A stretch of 57,521 nucleotides of DNA from CAZJBS01 sp964544475 (GCA_964544475.1 CAZJBS010000019.1:1-57521), one strand, 5' to 3'; counted from the first letter of the stretch, positions 27,257 through 36,705 are shown. Notes: generated by a model not told the origin, from the sequence alone. Translations and numbers: made by a program.

Positions 27257-27268
27257 AGGAGTCTTACC

Positions 27269-29089
27269 ATGAAGAGAATTGCAACACTTTTCGGGTTGCT
27301 TGTCATCTCCGTTTGTATCTTTGCGGGTACCGGCAATCGGAAGACCGATCGGGTGACGCTGCACAGCGTGACGCCGGTCATGGAGAGCAGCATTGAAGCG
27401 GCCATTCCGGCCCCGGGCGCTCCTCTGGCGGGAACGACGACGGTCAACGTAGTGAACACAGGTATCGGCAATCTGCGCGCGTTGCTTGGCGCAGGTCGAA
27501 AGGTGGAGACGGATGCGGCGGGCAATATCCATGTCGGATCTTTGACAGGCAATGGCGCGACGTACAGCCTTTTCTATGCCTCATCGGCGGACGGCGGCGC
27601 CAACTTTGACGTGGTGCCAGATCTTGGGCTTACTGTGCCGGATCGGGATCGGTATCCGGCCATCGCCCTTTCTGGCACGTCGGTGAGCATTGCCTATCAT
27701 GAACAAAACACCGGGGGTACCAGCGGCGCCTATGTGGTGAACAATCCCGATCCGCTTGGCGTAGGTGTCTGGAGCAACCCCATCGGTTCGCTGGAGTCGA
27801 CGCCTTCGTGCTGGATCACGTTCTGTTCGGCTTCTCCGTCGGGTTCCGACGTCTATGCCACCTGGGTCGAGACCAATGGCACGTATCCGACGAACCTTAC
27901 CAATTGGGCCAAGTCCACGGATGGTGGAGCCACCTGGGTTGCCAAAGGTATTCTGGGCGACACCACGGTGTTCAATGCTTCCGGTTCCGGAGTCGTAATC
28001 GTAGCCGGCAACAGTGGCTATGCGATCGCACAATATTTCTCCAGTGATCCTGTCGCGCTTGGTCTGGATACGACGATCACGAATTATCCGACTGGCAACG
28101 GCGGTGAGTGGCCGGTGTATTGCGAGACCACGGACGGCGGTGCGACCTGGACCCCGTGGCAGGTGCTCATGGGTACGGAACGTTCGGACTATCCATCGGG
28201 AACAGCCTATGTCGATGGCACACCACGCGACATCGTCTATGCCGGCGGCACCGGCTGGAACAATGTGTCCCAGGGTTTTGTTCACAATGGATACGTTTAT
28301 CTGGCCAGCGGCGCCACGGCGATTGATCTTGTGGACGGTTACTGGACCGGCGTGACGGGCACGATCATGAGCCGCAAGCCGGTAGGTATCGGCGGTACAT
28401 GGGAACACCGTGTTGCTTCGCCTACGCCGGTGGGCACGACGGCAGCGGCGATCTTCGGCGACATGTGGTATGGAGAACTCTCGATCAGCCGTCCCAATCC
28501 GCTCAACGTGACCTGCACGGTTACGGATCAGTTGTCCAAAGCGATCATGATCAGTGCCTCCACGGATGGCGGTTTGACATGGAATACCGACACATCGGAG
28601 TGCATCATCCTCCGTCAGAATGCCGATCTGGGGCTCCCTGGCACGGATGGCGCCTTCCAGCACCCGTCCTCGTTCTTCAATGCCGACAACATGCTGGATA
28701 TCGTGTTCCTCGAAGACAATGCGAACGTCGTTTACAATGGCTCTATATATCACACACGGGTCAACGTTTCGCCCATTGTTTTGGACGTGTCGGGCAATAC
28801 GCACAGACCGGTCGAGTTTGCGCTGGGTCAGAATTACCCGAATCCGTTCAATCCGAGCACCACGATCAAGTTTAACCTCACGACCGATTCGAAGGTCAGC
28901 TTGAAGGTGTACAACCTTCTGGGCCAGGAAGTGCGGACTCTGGTCTCCGGCCAGGCCGGCCGCGGTGAGAACGTGGTGAGTTGGGACGGCAAGGACAATA
29001 CAGGCCGGTTGGTATCCAGCGGCATGTATCTGTACAAGCTGGAAGCGAATGGCATCAGCCAGGTCAAGAAGATGATGTTGATGAAGTAA
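27269..29089 (+). CDS. Asp-box repeat protein with T9SS sorting domain
   Basis: A 606-residue secreted protein. The signal peptide ends near VCIFAG. The body carries several Asp-box motifs of sialidase-type propellers (SADGGANFDVV, STDGGATWVAKG, TTDGGATWTPWQ, STDGGLTWNTD), so a six- or seven-bladed propeller is likely. Catalytic sialidase residues were not identified, so glycosidase activity should not be assumed. The T9SS type A domain begins at GQNYPNPFNPSTTIKF and ends VKKMMLMK. The ATG at 27269 has AAGGAG seven bases upstream. An upstream in-frame ATG at 27242 lies inside a palindrome. A truncated second copy lies immediately downstream and shares a 317-base identical block with it. Confidence 0.87.
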   Translation: MKRIATLFGLLVISVCIFAGTGNRKTDRVTLHSVTPVMESSIEAAIPAPGAPLAGTTTVNVVNTGIGNLRALLGAGRKVETDAAGNIHVGSLTGNGATYSLFYASSADGGANFDVVPDLGLTVPDRDRYPAIALSGTSVSIAYHEQNTGGTSGAYVVNNPDPLGVGVWSNPIGSLESTPSCWITFCSASPSGSDVYATWVETNGTYPTNLTNWAKSTDGGATWVAKGILGDTTVFNASGSGVVIVAGNSGYAIAQYFSSDPVALGLDTTITNYPTGNGGEWPVYCETTDGGATWTPWQVLMGTERSDYPSGTAYVDGTPRDIVYAGGTGWNNVSQGFVHNGYVYLASGATAIDLVDGYWTGVTGTIMSRKPVGIGGTWEHRVASPTPVGTTAAAIFGDMWYGELSISRPNPLNVTCTVTDQLSKAIMISASTDGGLTWNTDTSECIILRQNADLGLPGTDGAFQHPSSFFNADNMLDIVFLEDNANVVYNGSIYHTRVNVSPIVLDVSGNTHRPVEFALGQNYPNPFNPSTTIKFNLTTDSKVSLKVYNLLGQEVRTLVSGQAGRGENVVSWDGKDNTGRLVSSGMYLYKLEANGISQVKKMMLMK

Positions 29090-29111
29090 GCATCCAGACA
29101 GTGTCTTGAGC

Positions 29112-29140
29112 AAAGGGCTGGCCAGCAGGACCAGCCCTTT
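29112..29140 (+). terminator. terminator hairpin after the Asp-box gene
   Basis: AAAGGGCTGG pairs with CCAGCCCTTT across a nine-base loop. Only a weak T tract follows. A second perfect hairpin, GTGCGCCC-GGCA-GGGCGCAC, lies at 29148-29167. Confidence 0.7.
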
Positions 29141-29143
29141 CTA

Positions 29144-29174
<31 letters not shown>

Positions 29175-29234
29175 GGGATGAAAGTTCCCTCAGACGGCAT
29201 AGTAAGTTCATCGACCGAACTGAAGGCCTGAACG

Positions 29235-30281
29235 GCACAATATTTCTCCAGTGATCCTGTCGCGCTTGGTCTGGACACGACGATCACGAATTATCCGCAG
29301 GAGAACGGCGGTGAGTGGCCGGTGTATTGCGAGACCACGGACGGCGGTGCGACCTGGACCCCGTGGCAGGTGCTCATGGGTACGGAACGTTCGGACTATC
29401 CATCGGGAACAGCCTATGTCGATGGCACACCACGCGACATCGTCTATGCCGGCGGCACCGGCTGGAACAATGTGTCCCAGGGTTTTGTTCACAATGGATA
29501 CGTTTATCTGGCCAGCGGCGCCACGGCGATTGATCTTGTGGACGGTTACTGGACCGGCGTGACGGGCACGATCATGAGCCGCAAGCCGGTAGGTATCGGC
29601 GGTACATGGGAACACCGTGTCGCTTCGCCTACGCCGGTGGGTACGACGTCTGATGCGATCGTCGGCGACTACTGGTATGGAGAACTCTCGATCAGCCGTG
29701 CCAACCCGCTCCACGTGACTTGCGCGGTAAGCGATCTTTTGGCCAATGCGATCATGATCAGTTCGTCGAGAGACGGTGGCTTGACATGGGATACCGACAC
29801 ATCGGAGTGCATCATCCTCCGCCAGAATCCTGATCTTGGACTCACAGGCACGGGCATTGCATTCATTCACGTATCTTCATTCTTCAACACCTACCAACTT
29901 GACATCGCCTTGTTGGAAGAAAATGTCTCCATGTTCAGCGGCATCCTCTACCACGTTCGCGTCGAGTTTGTTATGCCCATAATTACTGACAATACTAACC
30001 GGATGGGCGTCGCCCTGGCTCAGAATTACCCGAATCCGTTCAATCCGCACACGACGATCAAGTTCAAACTGGCAACCGATTCGAAGGTGGGCTTGAAGGT
30101 GTACAACCTTCTGGGCCAGGAAGTGCGGACTCTGGTTTCCGGCCATGCCGGCCGTGGTGAGAACGTGGTGAGTTGGGACGGCAAGGACAATACAGGCCGG
30201 CTGGTATCCAGCGGCATGTATCTGTACAAGCTGGAAACGAATGGCATCAGCCAGGTCAAGAAGATGATGTTGATGAAGTAG
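29235..30281 (+). pseudogene. 5'-truncated copy of the upstream Asp-box T9SS gene
   Basis: Homology to the gene at 27269 begins abruptly at 29235 (matching 28028) and runs to the stop, covering about the last 350 codons. The first 250 codons, including the signal peptide, are missing, and an in-frame TGA stands four codons before the junction. The frame stays open and keeps Asp-box motifs and a complete T9SS type A domain (AQNYPNPFNPHTTIKF to KKMMLMK). The only early start is a GTG at 29322 with no ribosome site. Identity is patchy: 29304-29620 is identical to 28097-28413, the following 400 bases diverge clearly, and the sorting domain is again very similar. It could be a silent donor copy, a relic, or an assembly artefact. 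Confidence 0.8.
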
Positions 30282-30480
30282 TATGGAGACGGCCCAAAGT
30301 CAAGTCTTCGTGAGATAGAACTCGAGAGGAGTGGGTCGATCATCTGATGGTATTCGCGGGCTACGCGGAGGGCGATGCCTTTGGGTGTTCGTATGACCAA
30401 CATCTTTCTGGGAACGCGGGCAGGGCGCTGAAGATAGTCCATACAAAGCCACGTCAGGAAAAAATCTTTCGCAGCTACAC

Positions 30481-30509
30481 TTGACTACGACCCGGCCTTA
30501 TGCTATTTT
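30481..30509 (+). promoter_or_regulatory. sigma-70-type promoter for the metzincin gene
   Basis: TTGACT at 30481-30486, 17-base spacer, TATTTT at 30504-30509, 51 bases before the start at 30561. Confidence 0.65.
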
Positions 30510-30560
30510 GAGTTGATTCCCTTCGCCGTAACTTAATTGCCATTGACAAAGGAGATCCTG

Positions 30561-32891
30561 ATGAAGTCCCTTCGTTCATTCGTATTGGTATCGATTATTC
30601 TGGTTGGAGGCGTATCGCTTCAAGCCCAGACGGACGCTGTATTGAGTTTTGAACGCACGACCAAGCCGTTGGCCGGGCTGGCTGCCGTGGACAACTACGT
30701 GAACTCTCATACGCTACTTACCCTGCCAGCGGGTTCGGCGGAGTACATTCTTGGGACACAGGCGGATCGACTGATTCTGAAGCTGCCCGTCGAAGATCGA
30801 AGCGTAGATATCACACTTCATCGTTTCGACATACTGACTCCAGGTGCCCTCACAGTGGCGGGGACCGACGATGGGGATGTTCCTTTTTCCATGCAGGAAC
30901 ATTTCGCCGCGTACCAAGGTGATATCACGGCCACGGATCGGAGACTGCTGTCATTCAATGTTTCTCCTTATCAGATGTGGGGAATTCTGGAGGTGCAGCC
31001 GGGCGAAACATTCGTTCTCTCATCCCTTGAAATGGTTGACGGGTATGGCCTGACCGATTTTATCCTCTATCGGTTGGATGACCTGAAAGTGCAGCCGGAT
31101 TTCGAATGCGGTTCTGAGGCCATGGATGTTCCCGATGAGATTGTTCAACGCATCGAACATGTGAAGCATGCGGCTTTTCGAGCCGAAACTTCCGACTTGC
31201 TGGTGGCCAATGTGGCGATTGAGTCCGACTATCAGGCCTTCACGGTTTTTGGAGGGGCCGAAGCGGCCGCGGCGGCTGATTTGGCCCTGATGTCCACTTC
31301 CTCTGCCTTATACAACCGGGATATTAATGTTATTTTGCATGTGCCGTATCTTCGGGTATGGACGACCCCATCGGACCCATACTCCGATAATCCAGCCAGT
31401 TCGTCCACTTTGCTAAATGAATTCAGAAATTACTGGAACGCCAACATGACCAGCATACCCCGTACCGTGGCCCATTTTATATCGCCGAGGAATCAGGGTC
31501 TGGGAGGTATTGCTTATCTCAACGTCCTGTGTGCAAGCGTCTCAGGCGGTTCCGGCTATGGTTTCAGTGATGTGCAGAGCGGCAACGCCGTTCCGATTCC
31601 AACGTATAGCTGGCCTGTCATGGTGGTCTCACATGAACTTGGGCACAACTTCGGTTCTCCACACACGCACAATTGCTCCTGGAATCCTCCGATAGATACC
31701 TGCTATGTCGGCAGCGAGACCACGCCCTGCTACTCAGGCCCATGTGCCGTGAACACCACCTGTATTCCGCGGACAGGAACCGTGATGAGTTACTGTCATC
31801 TGACCAGCGGCGGCATATCGCTGGCCCTCGGCTTTGGTCCACTGCCCACGGCCCTCATACGATCCCGTGCGGAAGCTGCCGGTTGTATGACGACGAGTTC
31901 GGAAGAAATTCATGTCGGTCAGCCCAATGGTCATGAACAGTACGAGACGCGCGCTTCCGGATCGTCTCCGGATCCGACTACGCAAATCACATGGGGCACT
32001 TCGCTTGTCGATCTTGTCGACGTGCTGTTTTCATCCGACGGCGGGTCCTCGTGGGAAGTCGTTGACACGGCGATTGCGGCCACTGACCGCCGATACACAT
32101 GGGCCATTCCATACATACCCACAACGACCAACGCACTCGTAAAAGTCAGAGATCATTCCAATCACAGTTCGTTTGATGTCAGCGATACGACGTTTGGCAT
32201 CCGGTTGCGCCTTTGGCCCATCGCCGATATTTCTCCGGCGAATAATGCATTCGTTAATGTCGATTCGAACAACTACACCCCGATTGAGTTCATCTGGGGG
32301 TCCGCCGGCACGTTGCCTGGCATCACGTATAAGTTTCATTTCAAGAAGAAAACGACGGCCACTCCGATTGCAACCTGGGAGACGGGCAACAGCGGGAGCG
32401 ATACGACGTTTTCGCTCAACGCCCACGACATTGATTCCGTGATCACTTCGTGGAATGCATGGACCGGTGATTCCCTCCTGACGCATTGGTATGGTGTTGG
32501 ATACTTTGGAACGGACACGGTTCGCGCCTCGCTCCGTTTCACGCTGATCGTCCGTCGATCGCCGATAACCGGAACGCGTGAGGACGCTCATTCAGGCCCG
32601 ACGGAGTTTGTGCTTCACCAAAACGTGCCCAATCCCTTCAATCCGACCACGGAAGTGTCATACGATCTGCCGGTCGATGGCGTCGTCACTTTGCGCATTT
32701 ACAATATGCTGGGTCAGCTCGTTCGAACGCTGGTCAATGAAAGGCAGACGGCCGGGCGGCGATCCGTCGTCTGGAATTCCAAAGATGAGAAGGGCATTGC
32801 CGTCTCGTCAGGCATCTATCTGTATCAGGTGGAGTTCCTGGGCCAGGACCGCAAATTCCGTTCGACCCGGAAGATGGTACTGCTCAAGTAA
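30561..32891 (+). CDS. metzincin (M12-like) zinc protease with T9SS sorting domain
   Basis: A 776-residue secreted endopeptidase. After a signal peptide ending VSLQAQ comes a long propeptide-like region of about 200 residues. The zinc site HELGHNFGSPH supplies three histidines, and the Met-turn is in TVMSYCH. Several cysteines around it (CSWNPPIDTC, CYSGPC) suggest disulfides, as in reprolysin-type proteases. Ig-like domains follow, then a T9SS type A domain (HQNVPNPFNPTTEVSY ... STRKMVLLK). Likely role: digestion of external protein. The ATG at 30561 has AAGGAG six bases upstream. A TTG at 30537 in the same frame is not needed. A strong palindromic terminator follows. Confidence 0.9.
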   Translation: MKSLRSFVLVSIILVGGVSLQAQTDAVLSFERTTKPLAGLAAVDNYVNSHTLLTLPAGSAEYILGTQADRLILKLPVEDRSVDITLHRFDILTPGALTVAGTDDGDVPFSMQEHFAAYQGDITATDRRLLSFNVSPYQMWGILEVQPGETFVLSSLEMVDGYGLTDFILYRLDDLKVQPDFECGSEAMDVPDEIVQRIEHVKHAAFRAETSDLLVANVAIESDYQAFTVFGGAEAAAAADLALMSTSSALYNRDINVILHVPYLRVWTTPSDPYSDNPASSSTLLNEFRNYWNANMTSIPRTVAHFISPRNQGLGGIAYLNVLCASVSGGSGYGFSDVQSGNAVPIPTYSWPVMVVSHELGHNFGSPHTHNCSWNPPIDTCYVGSETTPCYSGPCAVNTTCIPRTGTVMSYCHLTSGGISLALGFGPLPTALIRSRAEAAGCMTTSSEEIHVGQPNGHEQYETRASGSSPDPTTQITWGTSLVDLVDVLFSSDGGSSWEVVDTAIAATDRRYTWAIPYIPTTTNALVKVRDHSNHSSFDVSDTTFGIRLRLWPIADISPANNAFVNVDSNNYTPIEFIWGSAGTLPGITYKFHFKKKTTATPIATWETGNSGSDTTFSLNAHDIDSVITSWNAWTGDSLLTHWYGVGYFGTDTVRASLRFTLIVRRSPITGTREDAHSGPTEFVLHQNVPNPFNPTTEVSYDLPVDGVVTLRIYNMLGQLVRTLVNERQTAGRRSVVWNSKDEKGIAVSSGIYLYQVEFLGQDRKFRSTRKMVLLK

Positions 32892-32915
32892 CCGGTCGTT
32901 CAGATTTTCATCACG

Positions 32916-32945
32916 AAGGCTGTGAATATTCACAGCCTTTTTTAT
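32916..32945. terminator. palindromic terminator between convergent genes
   Basis: Bases 32916-32939 are a perfect 24-base palindrome (AAGGCTGTGAAT and its complement) followed by a run of T. The T run leads into the stop of the minus-strand SpoIIM-like gene at 32942. Confidence 0.85.
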
Positions 32946-33913
32946 TGTGGGCCGGCGAACCGGCGACCGGGGATTCCGGAAAAAAAAACGATGAGAAGTA
33001 TGGCTGTCGTTGCCGTGACGGAGACTTTCATGCCTGTGGGCATTTGAAGACCGGTGACGAAACCCTCAATGAGGCCGGCGATGACGAGCAGCGGGGCAAT
33101 GCCAATCACCAGGCGAATGGCCGTCAAACCGTGCACGCGTAAGGCGTCGGAGCGGGAAAGGCTGCCGGGGAAAAGCAGGGATCTACCGATCATCAATCCC
33201 GCGCCGCCGGCGATGAAGACGCACGTCAACTCTATGACGCCGTGCATCATGACCGTGGACGCGCTTTCAAGCAGCAAACCGTGTTTGAAAAAGACAAACA
33301 AAAATGCGCCCAGGGTCAGGCCATTGTGAATCATCACATACAGCGAGCCCAATCCAAGAAAGATACCCAAACCAAACGCCACGAGCGTCACTTTGATGTT
33401 ATTGGTCATGATGAAACTCGACATCACGGGGCTGCTGTCCTGTTTGTAAACGGCAAAGGGATCGTTGTCGTTGATGTGGTCCAGGGTGGCGTCGACGTAG
33501 ACATCGCCGAGCACATGGCGGGGCAGATCGGGATTTTCCAGGCTGCCGACGAAAGCCAACACGGCGGACAGAAAAAAAGCTGAGGCGGCCAGCGCGATGA
33601 AACGCCGATTCTGCCTGACCAGGTCCGGGAAGTCCCGAACAAAAAAGTCCCAGACCGATCGCCAACGGAATGGCTTCGAACCATAGATGCGCTTATGGGC
33701 TCTGCCGACCAACCCCGTGAGTTCGACCACGACCCGATCGTAGGGATAATGGACGCGTGCGTAGGCGTAGTCGGCGCAGACGGCCCGATACAGGCGGATC
33801 ATTTCGGCCACGTCTTCCTCCGGGGCCTTGCGCAGGTCCGGATGCGCCTGGACCAGACGTTCGAGCCGGTTCCAAACATCGCGTTTGCCTTTCACAAACG
33901 CATCAATTTTCAT
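32942..33913 (-). CDS. SpoIIM/DUF95-family integral membrane protein
   Basis: A 323-residue protein related to stage II sporulation protein M. A soluble N-terminal part of about 110 residues, rich in charged helices, precedes five or so membrane segments, for example FIALAASAFFLSAVLAFVG, NIKVTLVAFGLGIFLGLGS with the family-typical NNIKV, and a glycine-rich HGVIELTCVFIAGGAGLMIG. In non-sporulating bacteria the family has no settled role. It lies 11 bases after the HAD gene and is probably co-transcribed with it. Confidence 0.85.
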   Translation of the reverse strand: MKIDAFVKGKRDVWNRLERLVQAHPDLRKAPEEDVAEMIRLYRAVCADYAYARVHYPYDRVVVELTGLVGRAHKRIYGSKPFRWRSVWDFFVRDFPDLVRQNRRFIALAASAFFLSAVLAFVGSLENPDLPRHVLGDVYVDATLDHINDNDPFAVYKQDSSPVMSSFIMTNNIKVTLVAFGLGIFLGLGSLYVMIHNGLTLGAFLFVFFKHGLLLESASTVMMHGVIELTCVFIAGGAGLMIGRSLLFPGSLSRSDALRVHGLTAIRLVIGIAPLLVIAGLIEGFVTGLQMPTGMKVSVTATTAILLIVFFSGIPGRRFAGPQ

Positions 33914-33924
33914 GGGAAGCCATG

Positions 33925-34701
33925 CTAACCGAGACTTTCGATCGCCCTGTGGAGGTCAGAGACCTTTTCGACGATGATGTCGGCGGTTTCGCCCTGACTC
34001 GCCGGATCCACGCGCCAGTTTTTGGTGCGATCCAATGAATCCAAATACAGGGCCTCGGCCGTCGTCCGGGGTGTGTAGCCTTTTTTGTAGGTATTCCAGC
34101 GGGCCTGGATCGTGATCATGTCCAGTTGTTTGGCCGGGACGATGTCGTTATCCAGGCGATCTCCGATCATCACGGCCTGACCGAAGCTGCAACCGGCTTT
34201 GTTGATGGCCCACTCGAATACTTTCTTCCTGGGCTTGTTCTGGTTAAGGACACCGCTGATGGCATGGACGCGAAAATACCTGAGAATGCTCTGCCGTGAC
34301 AGGAAATTCAATGTCTGGTGCGGCTGATCGGCGATCAGGCCAAGAGCATAGTGCCGGCTCAGCGCCTTCAAAAGAGTTTTCATGCCCGGGACCAGGATCA
34401 GCTCACGTGTGAGGTGCGTATGAATGTACTGTTTGATGTCGCGATGCCATTCATGATACTCTTTTTCGGTCAGGTACAGCTTGGCGATCGAATCATGAGG
34501 GTGCTCATCCGCATGATCCATGATGAGATCTTCCCGAGCGGATAAAATCTCTTCCAGGGTCAGGCCGAGTTTCTTTTTCTTCAGGCGGGTTTCGAGTTTC
34601 TTGAAAATTCGGAATCGAAGCCGGTCTTCGTTGACCAGCACATCCCCAATGTCAAAGAATATCCATCGTACGCGTCGAGGTTCCGGAGGAGTTTTATTCA
34701 T
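33925..34701 (-). CDS. HAD-superfamily hydrolase
   Basis: A 258-residue phosphatase-like protein. Motif I reads FFDIGDVLV, with the nucleophile aspartate but a glycine at the second acidic position, as in several HAD-IA enzymes. A helical cap (about residues 25-110) is rich in lysines. Motif III is the lysine in NQNKPRKKVF and motif IV is MIGDRLDNDIVPAKQ. The substrate is unknown. The start at 34701 lacks a good ribosome site. Upstream in-frame codons to 34839 run over its promoter and into the divergent CHAD gene and are rejected. Confidence 0.85.
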   Translation of the reverse strand: MNKTPPEPRRVRWIFFDIGDVLVNEDRLRFRIFKKLETRLKKKKLGLTLEEILSAREDLIMDHADEHPHDSIAKLYLTEKEYHEWHRDIKQYIHTHLTRELILVPGMKTLLKALSRHYALGLIADQPHQTLNFLSRQSILRYFRVHAISGVLNQNKPRKKVFEWAINKAGCSFGQAVMIGDRLDNDIVPAKQLDMITIQARWNTYKKGYTPRTTAEALYLDSLDRTKNWRVDPASQGETADIIVEKVSDLHRAIESLG

Positions 34702-34744
34702 GGCCGCACCGGTTGGATTTGTTGTTCGCAATGCATACCAATGC

Positions 34745-34772
34745 AATATACAAAAGAATGAAGATTTGTCAA
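34745..34772 (-). promoter_or_regulatory. sigma-70-type promoter for the HAD-SpoIIM pair
   Basis: Minus strand TTGACA (34772-34767), 16-base spacer, TATATT (34750-34745), 43 bases before the HAD start. Confidence 0.7.
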
Positions 34773-34799
34773 AGGGCCGGCGGTTTTCTTTCCGGTTGA

Positions 34800-35633
34800 A
34801 TGACGTTTGACCATTATGTACATTATCGTCTGATGACACTCAGCGAACTCTACCGCGATTATTGCGGCCGGTGTACCATGTATTATGGATCGGCCAGGGC
34901 CACTCTGGATACGGATGCCTTGCATGATTTCCGCGTCACGGTGCGGCGGTTGCGCCTGCTCGTCGAAATTCTGAACGATATGGACGTCGTTTTGTGGCCC
35001 AAATCCCGAAGGCGGCTGATCGCGTCGGCCTTTCAACTGGCGGGGGCCATGAGGGACATTCAAACCCAAAACCGGCTGTGGTCATTCTGGAACCGTCAAC
35101 AGCCCGTGCGGATCATGGGATTGCGAACCATGCTCAGAGCCATGGAACGGGATACCCGCGACCGTTTTGAAAGGCACATGTCGGCGATTCCGATTGACGT
35201 GCTGCTCAGCGTGACGCCCGATATCAGTGAGAAACTTCAGCAAGCCGATGTGAGCCGTTTGGACCGCATCATCCAAAGAGCCACGGCGCCGATACCGGAA
35301 CTGCTGGCCATGGCCCTGCATCCGGATCGGAAACAAATCCACCCTTTGCGCATCCGTATCAAGAAAGCCAAGTACCTGCTCGACGTCGCGCACCAACTAT
35401 TGGGCGCCACGAAGGAAAGCACGGACTTGCGGGCCCAACTGGCGTCGCTGCAGGATCGGTTCGGTTTCTGGCATGACCTGCAGATTCACCGGACTCTGGC
35501 CAAGCAGTTTCTCGGATTGTCGCCACGGAGCTCGGCCCAGATCGAAACGGTCTCGCAGTACCGCGACAAACTCCGGAGAGTCCAGGACCGGCTTCTGTCC
35601 GGGCGATTCACGATCCCGGCGGAATTCATCTGA
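34800..35633 (+). CDS. CHAD domain protein
   Basis: A 277-residue all-helical protein of the CHAD family. The family motif LHDFRVTVRRLRLLVEIL gives the conserved histidine and basic residues near position 42-58, and a second basic helix HPLRIRIKKAKYLLDVA marks the repeat half. CHAD domains bind polyphosphate in known cases, which is an extension here. No ribosome site is clear at 34800. The ATG at 34833 is an alternative. Divergent from the HAD gene. Confidence 0.85.
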   Translation: MTFDHYVHYRLMTLSELYRDYCGRCTMYYGSARATLDTDALHDFRVTVRRLRLLVEILNDMDVVLWPKSRRRLIASAFQLAGAMRDIQTQNRLWSFWNRQQPVRIMGLRTMLRAMERDTRDRFERHMSAIPIDVLLSVTPDISEKLQQADVSRLDRIIQRATAPIPELLAMALHPDRKQIHPLRIRIKKAKYLLDVAHQLLGATKESTDLRAQLASLQDRFGFWHDLQIHRTLAKQFLGLSPRSSAQIETVSQYRDKLRRVQDRLLSGRFTIPAEFI

Positions 35634-35726
35634 TTTTTTTCTGTTTTTTGTGGGCTGGTCATTCTATATTGACCCGCGATTCCAAATTCCTGATTCCAGT
35701 TCATTGTCCAGCATAAGGAGGCAACC

Positions 35727-36182
35727 ATGTCGTCTTCGGCGTCCGGTTACACCCGGAGAAAATTCATGAAATCGATTCTGACCGTGTGGTCCGGTGTGCT
35801 GGCCGGCATTTTTCTTGTCAATCCCCGGCGTTTGATGGCCGCGACGACGCCCGGCGGCAGTATCGACATCGATGTGTCCGCATACGAAGAGCTTCGGAAT
35901 GACGGCGGATTCAAAGTCATCAAGGAGGTTCAGATCGGGGAGATCACCGATAATATTATTATCGTGCGAAAATCGGAAACGACGTATCTTGTTTTTTCCT
36001 CCATTTGCCGCCACAAGAAATGCAACGTCAAGTACAAATCCGACAAGGACGCCTTTGTGTGCCCGTGCCACGGCAGTACGTATGATATGGCCGGCAAGGT
36101 CATCAAAGGCCCATCAAGCGGCGATCTGCCATCCTATACCGCCAAATTATCCGGAGTCAAATTGACCGTCACGCCGGAATGA
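35727..36182 (+). CDS. Rieske 2Fe-2S protein
   Basis: A 151-residue electron-transfer protein. Cluster ligands are C94 and H96 in CRHKKC and C112 and H115 in CPCHGS. C99 and C114 can form the usual disulfide. An N-terminal twin-arginine (YTRRKFMKS) and a hydrophobic stretch suggest Tat-dependent export with a membrane anchor. AAGGAGG stands near the ATG. No cytochrome b or cytochrome c1 gene is adjacent. A CxxCH haem protein follows after 40 bases, so the two may form a small redox unit. Confidence 0.92.
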   Translation: MSSSASGYTRRKFMKSILTVWSGVLAGIFLVNPRRLMAATTPGGSIDIDVSAYEELRNDGGFKVIKEVQIGEITDNIIIVRKSETTYLVFSSICRHKKCNVKYKSDKDAFVCPCHGSTYDMAGKVIKGPSSGDLPSYTAKLSGVKLTVTPE

Positions 36183-36222
36183 TCCATTCGACATCACGCT
36201 GTCCACGAAGAGAGAGGTGCGG

Positions 36223-36705
36223 GTGAAATTCGTCAAACGGTTTTTTCTCATAGTGATTCTGGCTTTCCTGGCCATTCAGGCGATCCGTCCCGACCGATCC
36301 AATCCGGCGTCGGATCCGTCGAAATCCATGGAGGCGGAAATGGCGATCCCGGAAGATATTCGGGGCATGATTGGGAGGGCTTGCGCCGACTGCCACAGCC
36401 ACAATACGGTGTGGCCGTGGTACAGCCAGATCGCCCCGGTATCTTGGTTGCTGGTCCGTGACGTCCAGGAAGGCCGCAGGCATCTGAATTTCTCGGAATG
36501 GGGCAATTACCCGGCAAACAAAAAAAGCAAAAAATTCAGTCAGATAGCGGGGGAAGTCGAAGAAAATAACATGCCGATGGCTCCGTACATCCTGATGCAT
36601 CCCGAAGCCAATCTGTCCGTCGAGGAGAGGAAACGATTGATCCGTTGGGCGGAAGACGAAGCCGAGAAGTTTGAAGCCGGAGAGGAAGAGAACGGCAATG
36701 ACTAA
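36223..36705 (+). CDS. haem-binding domain protein (CxxCH)
   Basis: A 160-residue exported c-type haem protein of the haem-binding domain family. A signal anchor (FFLIVILAFLAIQAI) precedes one CADCH haem attachment site followed by SHNTVWPWYSQIAPVSWLL, typical of the family. NMPMAPYILMHPEA may hold the distal methionine ligand. The C-terminus is acidic. GTG at 36223 has AGAGAGG five bases upstream. A GTG at 36217 would overlap the ribosome site. Its stop faces the minus-strand carB stop with 14 bases between. Confidence 0.85.
   Translation: MKFVKRFFLIVILAFLAIQAIRPDRSNPASDPSKSMEAEMAIPEDIRGMIGRACADCHSHNTVWPWYSQIAPVSWLLVRDVQEGRRHLNFSEWGNYPANKKSKKFSQIAGEVEENNMPMAPYILMHPEANLSVEERKRLIRWAEDEAEKFEAGEEENGND

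Larger units (their letters stand above)
26898..27268 (+). other. intergenic region with terminator and palindrome
   Basis: It contains the terminator at 26918-26958 and a 14-base palindrome at 27243-27256. A 74-codon frame at 27013-27237 has no ribosome site or coding character. No sure promoter was found, though the next gene must have one. Confidence 0.4.

Noticed and set aside
27581..29113. 510-codon minus-strand frame opposite the Asp-box gene
   Set aside because: The plus strand has signal peptide, repeats and sorting domain. The antisense product is arginine- and histidine-rich with no domain.
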